Of a DNA stretch of 48,011 nucleotides, positions 40,182-48,011 are shown piece by piece (within the stretch, counting starts at the first letter, position 1; each line of letters starts with the position of its first letter). Origin of the DNA: Sedimentisphaerales bacterium (GTDB lineage Bacteria; Planctomycetota; Phycisphaerae; Sedimentisphaerales; Anaerobacaceae). The notes beneath the pieces are model-generated. The model did no database searches. It worked only from the letters and a program-made list of their open reading frames with translations, and was not told the origin of the DNA. The stretch is taken from NCBI GenBank assembly GCA_016927855.1, contig JAFGLV010000103.1, positions 1 to 48,011 of the forward strand, read 5' to 3'. The translations under genes were made by a program, and so were the position numbers.

Positions 40182-42174
40182 CTCCTTCTGGGACAGGCAG
40201 ACCAGCGGGCAATCGACGAGCGCCGGGGGCAGCGGTATGAGCACCGCCCAGATGCGAACGGCGGCAACATTTGTTGGATGGGACTTTGCCGACACGTGGA
40301 CGATTCGCGCGGGCGTTGACTATCCCAGACTGCAATGGGAAGCCGACCCCTTCCCCGCGCCTGTGCCAACAGCCATCGAGAAGCTTTCAGGCGATAATCG
40401 GTGTGGGGTGGCAGGGTCCAAACTGGCCCTGCCATTGTCACTGTGCGTACGGGATCAAGATGGTGACCCACTGCCTCATGTGTCGGTTGAGTTTGTCGTT
40501 GTTATCGGTGACGGCATGATCGAGCCCGTCGCGGCTGTCACCGACTTCGACGGCATTGTCTCCGCTGAACTAACGCTGGATCCGATGCCGGGTCTGAATC
40601 AAGTCCATGCTACTGCGAGCGGCCTGTCGGCTGACTTCAGCGTCACGGGCCTGACGCCGGGATACGGCGGCGGCACCGGCACGGCAGACGATCCCTATCA
40701 CATCTGGACCGCCGAGCAGATGAATGTGATCGGAGCCGAGCCGAACGAGTGGGATAAACACTTCAGACTGATGGCGGATATCGATGTGTCTATGTTTGAC
40801 GGCAGAGAAGGTAGATGCTTGTTCAACGTCATCGGCACCCAGGCTGTTCCTTTCGGCGGCGTTCTTGCTGGAGAGGGTCACACGATCTCGCATCTGACGA
40901 TTACGGGCGGCGGTTCTCTGGGCCTGTTTGGCTACGTGGGATCTGGGGCCGAGATCACGGGATTGGGCATCGTGGATGTCAACGCCATCGGCGCCGGGTC
41001 CGTCGGTGGGTTGGCGGGGCAGAACCGGGGCACGGTGGCACGGTGCTACGCCACAGGCGTCGTGAGAGGCGGTTCGTCGGTCGGTGGGCTGGTGGGCGAG
41101 AACAATGGCGACGTAGATCATTGCTGCAGCACCGCTGACGTCAGCGGCGGTTCGCGTGTCGGCGGGCTCGTGGGGTACAGCGAAGGTGGAACCATAGCCA
41201 ATTGCTACAGCACCGGTGCAGTGAGTGGCAACTCCGATGTCGGCGGACTAGTGGGCTACAACGTCGGTCCTGTGACACGCAGCTACAGCACCGCCGCGGT
41301 CAGCGGCACCCAATGGTCCGTCGGTGGCCTGGCCGGGTACAGTGCTGACCTGGTAGAGCAGTGCTACAGCAGAGGCGCCGTCACAGGCGCCAGCTACGTC
41401 GGCGGGCTCGTGGGCGAAAACGCCGGCACGATAACCGAGTGCTACAGCACCGGCGCCGTCAACGGGGACGGGCTCGTAGGGTACGCCCATTCCTGGAGCG
41501 AAGTCGTCGCCTCTTTCTGGGACACCCAGACTTCGGGGCAGGCCACCAGCTCCGGCGGCACGGGCAAGACCACGGCCCAGATGCAAACAGCCGGTACGTT
41601 CCTGGACGCTGGCTGGAACTTCGTGGATGAGATAGCCAACGGGACGGAGGACGTCTGGTGGATTGAGGAGGGGACGGACTATCCAGGTTTCTTGTGGGAG
41701 CGTCACGGAGACAACGAATCTCAATGCGACGACTACGCTGACCTGGGAAATCCGCTCGACGAGATTGGACACAATTTGATTGGATGCGATGCCGTTGGTT
41801 CGTGGGGCACCTCCCCCTCTGGGGACACCACGGCTCGCTGTCAACGGCTCGGAGCGGACAACATGCTTGAGGTCTGTGTTGCCCAAACAGGCATTGACTA
41901 TTTGTTGACGGCAGAAGTGGTCGACGGGACGTGTGACGACAGTTTTCAGATATACGTGAATGGAAGCGGACCGCTTTATTCTTATGTGAGCAATCAAAAC
42001 GACGGGATCACGATTGAGACCCACCAAGTGGTGATGCCGTCCAGCTACATCACCGGCTTACGAGTCCAGATCAACTTCAAGAACATGAGCAACGACATCA
42101 GCTGTGGATCGGCAACAATGCCCTATGGAAGAGCACCCACGTACAATGTGTGGCTTCTTCCGTACCCCCTATGA
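40054..42174 (+). CDS. GLUG-repeat secreted protein, C-terminal part
   Basis: The continuation in the next frame, which is open from 39709 but meaningful only from about 40054. In order: the last GLUG repeats of block A; an SFWDRQTSGQSTSAGGSGMS linker; a bacterial Ig-like (Big_1) domain (SLCVRDQDGDPLPHVSVEFV, then DFDGIVSAELTL); a second module start (GGGTGTADDPYHIWTAEQMN); about eight GLUG repeats (VGGLVGENNGDVDHCCSTAD and so on); the tail motif FLDAGWNFVDEIANGTEDVWW, split here by a comma only in reading, then a different 155-residue AT-richer module ending NVWLLPYPL. These are extracellular beta-helical adhesion-type proteins. No anchoring signal is visible. Confidence 0.82.
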   Translation, partial: YAGGLAASNSGKVRNCYSTGAVSAPQGAGGLLGGTTGQEGVTDSFWDRQTSGQSTSAGGSGMSTAQMRTAATFVGWDFADTWTIRAGVDYPRLQWEADPFPAPVPTAIEKLSGDNRCGVAGSKLALPLSLCVRDQDGDPLPHVSVEFVVVIGDGMIEPVAAVTDFDGIVSAELTLDPMPGLNQVHATASGLSADFSVTGLTPGYGGGTGTADDPYHIWTAEQMNVIGAEPNEWDKHFRLMADIDVSMFDGREGRCLFNVIGTQAVPFGGVLAGEGHTISHLTITGGGSLGLFGYVGSGAEITGLGIVDVNAIGAGSVGGLAGQNRGTVARCYATGVVRGGSSVGGLVGENNGDVDHCCSTADVSGGSRVGGLVGYSEGGTIANCYSTGAVSGNSDVGGLVGYNVGPVTRSYSTAAVSGTQWSVGGLAGYSADLVEQCYSRGAVTGASYVGGLVGENAGTITECYSTGAVNGDGLVGYAHSWSEVVASFWDTQTSGQATSSGGTGKTTAQMQTAGTFLDAGWNFVDEIANGTEDVWWIEEGTDYPGFLWERHGDNESQCDDYADLGNPLDEIGHNLIGCDAVGSWGTSPSGDTTARCQRLGADNMLEVCVAQTGIDYLLTAEVVDGTCDDSFQIYVNGSGPLYSYVSNQNDGITIETHQVVMPSSYITGLRVQINFKNMSNDISCGSATMPYGRAPTYNVWLLPYPL

Positions 42175-42177
42175 ATT

Positions 42178-42336
42178 CTCACGGCCGAGACGCAGATAGT
42201 CGACACTTTCCTCGATGCCGGGTGGGACTTCGTGGGCGAGGCGGCCAACGGCACCGACAACATCTGGTGGATTCTCGAGGGCCGGGACTATCCGCGGTTA
42301 TGGTGGGAAGCCATGGCATTGATTATCGATGATTGA
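42178..42336 (+). pseudogene. In-frame duplicate of the GLUG protein tail after the stop codon
   Basis: Directly after the TGA at 42172-42174, in the same frame, the sequence reads LTAETQIVDTFLDAGWDFVG, then EAANGTDNIWWILEGRDYPR and LWWE. This is a diverged copy of the tail motif at about 41575-41700 of the same gene (AQMQTAGTFLDAGWNFVDEI and so on). It has no start codon or ribosome site. It ends in ALIIDD and a TGA made of the ATTGATTATCGATGATTG simple repeat. Confidence 0.7.
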
Positions 42337-42350
42337 CGATTGATGATTTA
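42319..42350. repeat. ATTGATGATTGA simple repeat before thyX
   Basis: TTGATTATCGATGATTGACG and ATTGATGATTTAAGG form a degenerate tandem of GATTGATGATT units across the stop of the tail remnant. It resembles 31896-31922. Confidence 0.55.
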
Positions 42351-42364
42351 AGGTAGAAAGCGGG

Positions 42365-42991
42365 TCACCGGTCACAGGCCACTGTTTCCGTGATGTCGTC
42401 GAAGCAGGCGGCGGCGCGGTCCTTCAGGATCGAGAGCATCGTGCAGCATGCCTTGCGAATCTCCCACTGGGCCTTGGCGCTGGTGCGCAGCTTGATGATG
42501 TGACGCCATTCGCGGAAATCCGCAGAGACGACGATTTCGCTCGTGCAGGCGTTGGGCAGGACGAAGCGTGCGTCCTCTTTGCGCAGGCCTCGGTCGCGCC
42601 ACTTGCGGTACATCCGTTGAATCGCCTTCATGTCCTGGTGGAAGTCGTCGACAAATTCCTCAGGCATCGATTCCGGCACGACATAGGCGAAGCTGTCCTC
42701 GTCCACGTAGCGTTGCGACTGTTGCGAGACCGCCATGAGCCGGTGCCGGACGAGCTGGTGCGTCATCGCGCGCGAGCAGTTCCGGATGCGAAAGGTCGCG
42801 TAGGCGTGTTCGAGAGGCGATTCATGGCCCATCTTGATGAGCCGGCGAATGAACCCGCTGCAGGAGTCATCCTCGATTCGGTCAAAACTCAGGTAGCAGG
42901 TTCGGCCCGCCTGCTCGATTACCTTTTCGGGATCGGGCGTGATCGCCAACAGTTCCACTTCCAACCGTTTCTCGCAAACCTGCTGATTCAT
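42365..42991 (-). CDS. thyX: Flavin-dependent thymidylate synthase
   Basis: A 208-residue ThyX. It makes dTMP from dUMP with methylene-tetrahydrofolate, FAD and NADPH, and releases tetrahydrofolate rather than dihydrofolate. The ThyX motif is RHRLMAVSQQSQRY (RHRxxSxxxxSxR type with a one-residue variation in spacing). GHESPLEHAYATFRI and LPNACTSEIVVSADFREWRH are further landmarks. ATG 42991 has AAGGGAG 5 nt upstream. It lies 48 nt after the HMT-MTHFR fusion, so both folate genes are likely one operon. Confidence 0.95.
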   Translation of the reverse strand: MNQQVCEKRLEVELLAITPDPEKVIEQAGRTCYLSFDRIEDDSCSGFIRRLIKMGHESPLEHAYATFRIRNCSRAMTHQLVRHRLMAVSQQSQRYVDEDSFAYVVPESMPEEFVDDFHQDMKAIQRMYRKWRDRGLRKEDARFVLPNACTSEIVVSADFREWRHIIKLRTSAKAQWEIRKACCTMLSILKDRAAACFDDITETVACDR

Positions 42992-43039
42992 AAGCACTCC
43001 CTTGGCACCAAGGTCCTCCGAGCTGATTAACATGACAGG

Positions 43040-44905
43040 CTATGCGGCCCGGATTTCGCTCCGGCCCAGCACCGCCAGCGCGAGCTCTACGTTACCGAAA
43101 GGCGCGCTGACTGCAAGGCCGGCCACTTGTCCGCCGATTGCGGCCACCAGCTCCCGCGCGATTTCGACGCCCAAGGCCAATCCCTGCTCCTTGGTCGTCG
43201 CTTGGTTCATGCGCGCCAGCAACTGCTCGGGCACGACGACCCCGGGGACCTCGTTGGCCATGAACTCGGCGTTCTTGAAGCTCGTGAACGGCCAGATGCC
43301 CGCGACGATCGGGATGCGGGCCCCCTCGATCGCTTCGAGGAACCGAAAGAGAGAATCCGGATCGAAAACGGGCTGGGTCACGGCGAACTCCGCGCCGGCG
43401 CTGACCTTCTGCCTGAACCGCTCGATCTCCCTGGGCAGGTCGGCCGCGACCGGATTGGCGCCAACGCCTATCACCAGGGCCGTCGGCGGGTCGATGCGAT
43501 TGCCGCCGACGTCAACGCCTCGGTTGAGACTGCTCACCACGCCGGTCAGACCGATGGAGTCCATGTCGAAAACGCCGGTCGCGTTGGGGTACTCGCCCAG
43601 CTTGGGCGGATCGCCGGTAATGATCAGCAGGTTGCGCAGGCCCAAGGCGGAGGCGCCGAGAGTGTCAGACTGCATCCCGATCAGGTTGCGATCGCGACAG
43701 CACACGTGCAGGACCGTCTCGATACCGGCTTCCTGTTGAATCCGCACAGCGGTGACCATCGGCGAAAGCCGCGAGCTGGCCCGTGGCCCATCGGGGATGT
43801 TGATTGCATCGACCCCCGCCTCGGCACAATGACGCGCCTTTTGCAGGATCGTCGTCAGGTCCACTCCGCGCGGCGGCGTCAACTCGATCATAGTCACCTG
43901 CTCGCCGGCCGCCAGCTTGGCGCCGATACGCGATCTTTCCGCCAGAGGTTTCGGCTCAGCCAACGGGACTTCCTGCGTCTTGCCCTTGGGCGTGGCGACA
44001 GCGCCAACAGAGCGCGCCGACGCCTTGTCAAGCGGGCGGACGGCACGGACGATCTCGCGGATGTGGTCCGGCGTCGTGCCGCAACAGCCGCCGATGATCC
44101 TGGCGCCCTTCTCGAAGAAACGTTTGGCATACTCGGCCATGTACTCCGGCGTGCACATGTAGAGCTGCCGGCCTTCGACCGAGCGGGGCATGCCGGCATT
44201 CGGCTGGACGGAGATGGGTTTGCTCGTCACCGTTCGCACCAACTCCAGGCTGCTCAGCATGCTCGAAGGACCGACCGAGCAGTTCAGGCCGACCGCGGTC
44301 ACCGCCTCGGATCGAACGATCCGCGCGACGGCCTGGTCGACCCGCTCGCCGTACATGGTTTCGCTCTGCTCGTTGACCGTCATCTGGGCGATAATCGGCA
44401 CGTCACCGAGATCGCCGACGGCATTGAGAGCGACCAGCAACTCGTCAGGATTGAGGAACGTCTCCAAAATGAGCAGATCCGCGCCGGCCTCAAGCAAAGC
44501 TTGAGCCTGCTGGCGGAAGATCCTTGCGGCCTCGTCGGGCGTCATGGGACCAAAATCAGTCAGCTCACAACCGAGCGGGCCCATCGCTCCGGCCACCAGG
44601 ACGCGCTCGCCCGCAGCGGATTTGGCCAGGCGAACACCTGCCTCGTTGACGCGCGAGACGTCATTGGTCAGACCATACCGCGCCAGCTTGACGCGGTTGG
44701 CGCCGAATGTGTTTGTCTCGATAAGATCTGCGCCTGCCTCGACATACGCGGCGTGGACCCTCTCGACGAGAACACTGTCGCTGAGGTTAAGCTCGTCGAA
44801 ACACCGGTTGAGAAAGACCCCCGTCTGGTAGAGCATGGTCCCCATGGCACCATCGCCGATGAGCACTCCTCTTGCCAGACGCTCTTCAAAGGCTGAACGA
44901 TTCAC
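43040..44905 (-). CDS. Bifunctional homocysteine S-methyltransferase/methylenetetrahydrofolate reductase
   Basis: A 621-residue fusion. Residues 1-290 are a homocysteine methyltransferase barrel: GDGAMGTMLYQTGV, LIETNTFGANRVKLARYGL, VGLNCSVGPSSML, and GGCCGTTPDHI with the zinc-binding cysteines. Residues 325-621 are a MetF-type flavin barrel: MIELTPPRGVDLTTIL, ITGDPPKLGEYPNATGVFDM, FAVTQPVFDPDSLFRFL and VAGIWPFTSFKNAEFMANEV. Together they could reduce methylene-THF and methylate homocysteine. It is read from GTG 44905 without a clear Shine-Dalgarno sequence. The thyX gene downstream uses the same folate substrate. Confidence 0.96.
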   Translation of the reverse strand: MNRSAFEERLARGVLIGDGAMGTMLYQTGVFLNRCFDELNLSDSVLVERVHAAYVEAGADLIETNTFGANRVKLARYGLTNDVSRVNEAGVRLAKSAAGERVLVAGAMGPLGCELTDFGPMTPDEAARIFRQQAQALLEAGADLLILETFLNPDELLVALNAVGDLGDVPIIAQMTVNEQSETMYGERVDQAVARIVRSEAVTAVGLNCSVGPSSMLSSLELVRTVTSKPISVQPNAGMPRSVEGRQLYMCTPEYMAEYAKRFFEKGARIIGGCCGTTPDHIREIVRAVRPLDKASARSVGAVATPKGKTQEVPLAEPKPLAERSRIGAKLAAGEQVTMIELTPPRGVDLTTILQKARHCAEAGVDAINIPDGPRASSRLSPMVTAVRIQQEAGIETVLHVCCRDRNLIGMQSDTLGASALGLRNLLIITGDPPKLGEYPNATGVFDMDSIGLTGVVSSLNRGVDVGGNRIDPPTALVIGVGANPVAADLPREIERFRQKVSAGAEFAVTQPVFDPDSLFRFLEAIEGARIPIVAGIWPFTSFKNAEFMANEVPGVVVPEQLLARMNQATTKEQGLALGVEIARELVAAIGGQVAGLAVSAPFGNVELALAVLGRSEIRAA

Positions 44906-45254
44906 TTGATGCGCACCCCAAAGGAGGATTCAGCTTCTCGATCCGCAGAGGCAAACACAGGCTTCAGAAAGGCTAAAGCCTTATCGTAGAAGCGCTTACA
45001 TCGTCAGAATGCTCCCGGGCGACGCTGTGTCTATCTGTTGTGGCAGGATATCCCTGCGCCATCGTCGACGCAAGCCTTTTTGCTTCAGGTGCGCCGAGCA
45101 GGAGATCGTGTGCCCCGGCTATCCAAGCTGGTGTCTCTCTGGGCTAAGAAGCCGGCAATTATTGGACATTCCGCACCGTCCCCCTCTGAAAGGCCAGGTC
45201 ACTGTTAGGCGCCTGCACAACTCACTTCTTGCCGAAATTACCACCTCATGGCTA

Positions 45255-45284
45255 TTGACATAAGTATACGAAAAATAGTATAAT
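45255..45284 (+). promoter_or_regulatory. Consensus sigma-70 promoter upstream of the DUF11 gene
   Basis: TTGACA (45255-45260), an 18-nt AT-rich spacer and TATAAT (45279-45284), both perfect hexamers. AAGTATAC in the spacer (45262-45269) is mirrored by GTATACTT at 45336-45343, which overlaps a second possible -10 (TATACT 45337-45342). These could be paired operator sites. The leader to the DUF11 start is about 300 nt. Confidence 0.65.
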
Positions 45285-45375
45285 TAGGAAACTGTATGTG
45301 GGAGTCCAGACATTGTGCTTGGGGCCACCGGTATTGTATACTTTGGTTGGAAGAGTACCGGGTGGGCAGTGATGG

Positions 45376-45567
45376 ATGCCCCTGATGGGGGGTAGTCATT
45401 GCCATTCAGAGCAGACAGAGTCTTTTCTGTACGCTCGGGATGAAGGAGTGTCAGGCCATGGCTGCAACGACGACAGCTTTCGGCGCGGCTCCAAGCTCAT
45501 CGGCCTGTTCCTGGACGCCCTTAGCACGATGATGTCTGAGATATCGGCAGTTCCGTCTGCAGGGTGA
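45376..45567 (+). CDS. Possible small leader protein (63 aa)
   Basis: An open frame of 63 codons lies in the long leader of the DUF11 gene. Its second half (FRRGSKLIGLFLDALSTMMS) has GC-rich third positions and a helical, amphipathic pattern. No strong ribosome site precedes ATG 45376, and I recognise no family. It could be a leader peptide or chance. Confidence 0.25.
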   Translation: MPLMGGSHCHSEQTESFLYARDEGVSGHGCNDDSFRRGSKLIGLFLDALSTMMSEISAVPSAG

Positions 45568-45592
45568 TGCAGGGTTTGAAAGGAGCCGTGTG

Positions 45593-47380
45593 ATGAAGAA
45601 GGTGTGGATCGTCTCATTTCTTGTGTTCTTGGCGCTGGTGTCGGGCTGCAAGACGGCTGACAGGGCCCAGAGCCCTCTGGAGCAAAGCAGATCGTCGCGC
45701 GCCGGCCGCAGCTACTTCTGGGACAAAGACCTGAGGCCGGCCATCGCCGTGCCCGGGACCGCGGCAGCGCGCACCGAGCCCGCCGTGCAACCGGTCCAGA
45801 CGCCGCCAGAACGACAATCCACGTCGCCAGTCATCTCCGAGCCGGTGCGACCGGTGACAACCCGGTCGGAGTTGGTCACAGCCTCAGTCGAGCAGCTCTC
45901 GCCGGTGCAGCCCCACTATGTAACGCCCGCGGCCACCTACGAGAACAAGCCGGCTCTCGGTCCCGGTCTGGTGGCCGTCAGCGAAGCAGGCGGACACATC
46001 CTGTCCATCACCTATCCGCGCCCCGAGTTCGGCATGCTTCAGGTCGACAAGACCATGCCGGAAGAGGTAAGAATCGACACGCCTTTTGCCTACGTCATCA
46101 AGGTCACGAACCTGACGGAAGTGATGCTGACGGACGTGGTCATCACGGAGACCGTCTCGAACAACTTCCAGTTCCAGGGCTCCGATCCCACCGCCGTGAC
46201 GGAAGGCAACAAGCTCGTATGGGAGATCGATTCACTCGGGCCGCGTGCGAGCAAGAGCATCAGAATCTCCGGCGTCGCCACCGGCCCCAGGCAACTTGAG
46301 CACTGCACCGCCGTGACACACACGGTGCGCGACTGCTCCATCGTGAAGGTCGTCGAGCCTTCGCTGGAGTTGGCGAAAATGGCGCCGACCGAAGCGCTGC
46401 TCTGCGAGCCGATCGCGGTGGACTTCGTCGTCACCAATACCGGCACCGGCACCGCCGAGAACGTCCAGATCGTCGATACGTTGCCCTCTGGTATGCAGAC
46501 CGTCGATGGCAAGGGCAAGATCGTTCTGGACGCCGGCACACTCGCTTCCGGAGAATCGCGTCGCTTCTCCATCAAGCTGCGTGCCACGCGGACCGGCGCC
46601 TACATCAACAAAGCCATCGCGACCTCCGCCAGCGGCCTGAAAGCCGAATCCGAAGCCACGCTGACCACCGTGCGCCAGCCAACACTGGTATTGACCAAGT
46701 CGGGACCGCAACGGCAGTTCCTGGGCAGATCGTTGACGTACGAGATCACCGTCGTGAACAAAGGCGACGGCCCGGCCCGCGACACCGTGGTCGAAGACAT
46801 GATCCCGCCCGGCGTGACGTCAGTGGAGGCGACCTCCGGCGCGCAATTCTCCGGCTCCAAACTGATCTGGCAGCTCGGCACACTGGAACCGAACGTCTCG
46901 AAGACGGTGCGCGTTTCGTACATGCCCACCAAGGAGGGCGACGTGATGGCGACCGCCACCGCGACCGCCTACTGCGCTGAGACTGTCACCGCTTCCGCCA
47001 AGACCAGCATCAGTGGGATTGCGGCGGCGCGACTGGAAGTCGTCGATCTGGAAGACCCGGTCGAGGTCGGCAACACGACTACGTATCTTATCACCGTCAC
47101 GAACCAGGGTTCCGCGGCGGACACAAACCTGCGGATCGTCTGTGCGTTGGACGACAACCTCCAGTACGTCTCTTCGGCGGGCGCGACCGCCGGCTCGATC
47201 ATGGGCAAGACCGTCAGCTTCGCGCCCTTGCGAAGCCTGGAGCCCAAGGCGAAAGCTACCTGGCGAGTCGTCGTTCGCGGCGCCCGGGCGGGCGACGTCA
47301 GGCTCAAGGTCACCATGCACACCGACCAGCTCGCGCTGCCGGTCGAGCACACGGAGGTCACGCACATCTACCAGCAGTAA
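45593..47380 (+). CDS. DUF11-repeat lipoprotein
   Basis: A 595-residue exported protein. MKKVWIVSFLVFLALVSGC is a lipoprotein signal with lipid-carrying C19 (LVSGC). A Pro/Thr-rich linker runs to about residue 130. Four DUF11-type immunoglobulin-like repeats follow: PFAYVIKVTNLTEVMLTDVV, IAVDFVVTNTGTGTAENVQI, LTYEITVVNKGDGPARDTVV and TTYLITVTNQGSAADTNLRI. Each has the VTNxGxxxAxxVxVxDxLPxG-like pattern. Proteins with these repeats occur in chlamydial OmcB and are common in planctomycetes, where a cell-envelope role is suspected. AAGGAG 7 nt before ATG 45593 sets the start. A terminator follows. Confidence 0.9.
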   Translation: MKKVWIVSFLVFLALVSGCKTADRAQSPLEQSRSSRAGRSYFWDKDLRPAIAVPGTAAARTEPAVQPVQTPPERQSTSPVISEPVRPVTTRSELVTASVEQLSPVQPHYVTPAATYENKPALGPGLVAVSEAGGHILSITYPRPEFGMLQVDKTMPEEVRIDTPFAYVIKVTNLTEVMLTDVVITETVSNNFQFQGSDPTAVTEGNKLVWEIDSLGPRASKSIRISGVATGPRQLEHCTAVTHTVRDCSIVKVVEPSLELAKMAPTEALLCEPIAVDFVVTNTGTGTAENVQIVDTLPSGMQTVDGKGKIVLDAGTLASGESRRFSIKLRATRTGAYINKAIATSASGLKAESEATLTTVRQPTLVLTKSGPQRQFLGRSLTYEITVVNKGDGPARDTVVEDMIPPGVTSVEATSGAQFSGSKLIWQLGTLEPNVSKTVRVSYMPTKEGDVMATATATAYCAETVTASAKTSISGIAAARLEVVDLEDPVEVGNTTTYLITVTNQGSAADTNLRIVCALDDNLQYVSSAGATAGSIMGKTVSFAPLRSLEPKAKATWRVVVRGARAGDVRLKVTMHTDQLALPVEHTEVTHIYQQ

Positions 47381-47406
47381 ACGCGCATCCTCACCTGAGA
47401 TAACCG

Positions 47407-47444
47407 ACGCCGTGGCGGCCCGAGCCCCGCGGCGTTTCTTTTTG
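47407..47444 (+). terminator. Rho-independent terminator after the DUF11 gene
   Basis: ACGCCG (47407-47412) pairs with CGGCGT (47430-47435) around a GC-rich loop, followed by TTTCTTTTT. Confidence 0.65.
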
Positions 47445-47501
47445 CCCCCGCTGGCGTCGGCACCAAGGCCCGCCGGCACCCATCCAGCCGGGGAAAATGT
47501 G

Positions 47502-47529
47502 TTGCAGTGGGCCATTCCAGGGCTATATT
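47502..47529 (+). promoter_or_regulatory. Candidate promoter for accB
   Basis: TTGCAG (47502-47507), a 16-nt spacer and TATATT (47524-47529). About 90 nt of leader lies before the accB ATG; it contains CCTCCCCGCCAGGGGAG, a short hairpin. Confidence 0.5.
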
Positions 47530-47627
47530 GGAAGCCATAGTTGAATGAGTGCCCAACCTCCCCGCCAGGGGAGTTTTCGTAGGAACCCTCAGGGTCGTCC
47601 CCGACGGCTTCCTGAAAGGACGCAACC

Positions 47628-48011
47628 ATGGCCGACAAAGACGCCGACGTGCAGCGGATCCGACAACTGATCGAGATTATGAAAGAAAACGATCTGGTGA
47701 AGATCCACATCGAGCACGGCGACGATCGAATCTGTCTGGAGCGTGCCCAGCCGGTGGCGCCGGTCGCTTACCCGACTCCGTTCGTCGGCGCCCTGCCTGG
47801 CGTCGCGGGGCCGGCGGGAGCCGCTCCGGGACGCACTGGAGGGACAGTCCACGCGCCCATCACCCAGACCGAGGACAGCCTGCTCGAAATCAAGTCTCCC
47901 ATCGTCGGTACGTTCTACGAAGGTCCCAGCCCCGACTCGGACCCGTATGTCGAGCTGGGCTCGCACGTCGATCCCCAGACGGTCGTGTGCATCATCGAAG
48001 CGATGAAGGTG
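47628..48011 (+). CDS. accB: Biotin carboxyl carrier protein of acetyl-CoA carboxylase (partial)
   Basis: ATG 47628 follows AAAGGA with 8 nt spacing; the frame runs off the window edge after 128 codons. The N-terminal helix (VQRIRQLIEIMKENDLVKIH, then IEHGDDRICLERA) is typical of AccB. An Ala/Pro/Gly-rich linker follows (VAGPAGAAPG). The biotinyl domain begins at EIKSPIVGTFYEGPSPDSDP and reaches VCIIEAMKV, so the biotin-accepting lysine is K127. About 30 residues are missing. AccB carries CO2 to the carboxyltransferase whose beta subunit is accD at 16.2 kb. accC probably follows outside the window. Confidence 0.95.
   Translation, partial: MADKDADVQRIRQLIEIMKENDLVKIHIEHGDDRICLERAQPVAPVAYPTPFVGALPGVAGPAGAAPGRTGGTVHAPITQTEDSLLEIKSPIVGTFYEGPSPDSDPYVELGSHVDPQTVVCIIEAMKV

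Noticed and set aside
43127..44896. 589-codon plus-strand frame opposite the HMT-MTHFR gene
   Set aside because: Antisense shadow of a gene with complete motifs in both domains.
1..48011. CRISPR array, prophage, or insertion sequence with transposase
   Set aside because: No regularly spaced direct repeats, no phage structural or integrase genes and no transposase were seen. Mobile signals are limited to short palindromes.
1..48011. tRNA or rRNA genes
   Set aside because: No T-loop/anticodon arrangement or conserved rRNA stretch was recognised on either strand, though a covariance search was not possible.

Overview
This is a roughly 60% GC chromosomal segment of housekeeping genes separated by spacers that carry toxin-antitoxin (TA) debris and dispersed palindromic repeats. 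It looks like a member of the Planctomycetota, perhaps the Phycisphaerae/Sedimentisphaerales group. The clues are a DUF11-repeat lipoprotein, a large secreted GLUG-repeat protein, a giant pectin-lyase-fold protein, ThyX next to a fused homocysteine methyltransferase/MTHFR, an S9 with a charged N-terminal extension, and intergenic repeat families. No marker gene in the window proves this placement. I see no tRNA, rRNA or CRISPR array.

Layout. 0.5-9.8 kb: a large SNF2 helicase (minus), then an AlaC-type aminotransferase and a secreted double beta-helix plus beta-propeller protein. 9.8-11.2 kb: a minus-strand operon trmO - Cys-rich 65 aa protein - 57 aa membrane peptide - HIT hydrolase. 11.6-17.0 kb: central carbon and lipid genes gap, ndk-like, pgk, rpe, accD. 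17.1-20.1 kb: a TA and defence-like scrapyard with an orphan antitoxin, a DUF2971 protein, an XRE-like remnant, a frameshifted ribbon-helix-helix antitoxin, hicA, hicB and DUF433. 20.5-22.7 kb: rplM-rpsI and argC. 22.8-25.7 kb: AhpD-like protein, nitrilase, vapBC, and a zinc-ribbon/deoxyribosyltransferase-like protein. 25.8-34.0 kb: argJ (carrying an in-frame palindromic repeat), an overlapping pair with a nucleotidyltransferase-like protein, membrane pyrophosphatase, hicAB, rsfS, argS. 34.2-38.8 kb: a two-repeat unknown protein, yjbQ, a candidate small RNA, yggS, and a PP2C/SpoIIE phosphatase. 39.3-42.3 kb: a frameshifted GLUG protein with a duplicated tail. 42.4-44.9 kb: thyX and the HMT-MTHFR fusion. 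45.6-48.0 kb: the DUF11 lipoprotein and the start of accB, cut by the window edge.

How it fits together. Lower glycolysis (gap, pgk), the pentose phosphate link (rpe), malonyl-CoA synthesis (accD, accB), arginine synthesis (argC, argJ), translation (rplM, rpsI, argS, rsfS, trmO) and one-carbon metabolism (thyX, HMT-MTHFR) make up the stable core. Mobile or selfish DNA has collected almost only in the spacers. The exceptions are informative: a 51-bp palindrome lies in frame inside argJ, another copy joins two broken antitoxin genes, and short AT-rich repeats form the last codons and stops of some genes. The most unusual items are the argJ insertion, the minus-strand small RNA candidate with a C-rich loop at 35.9-36.1 kb, and the zinc-ribbon/DRHyd protein beside vapBC.
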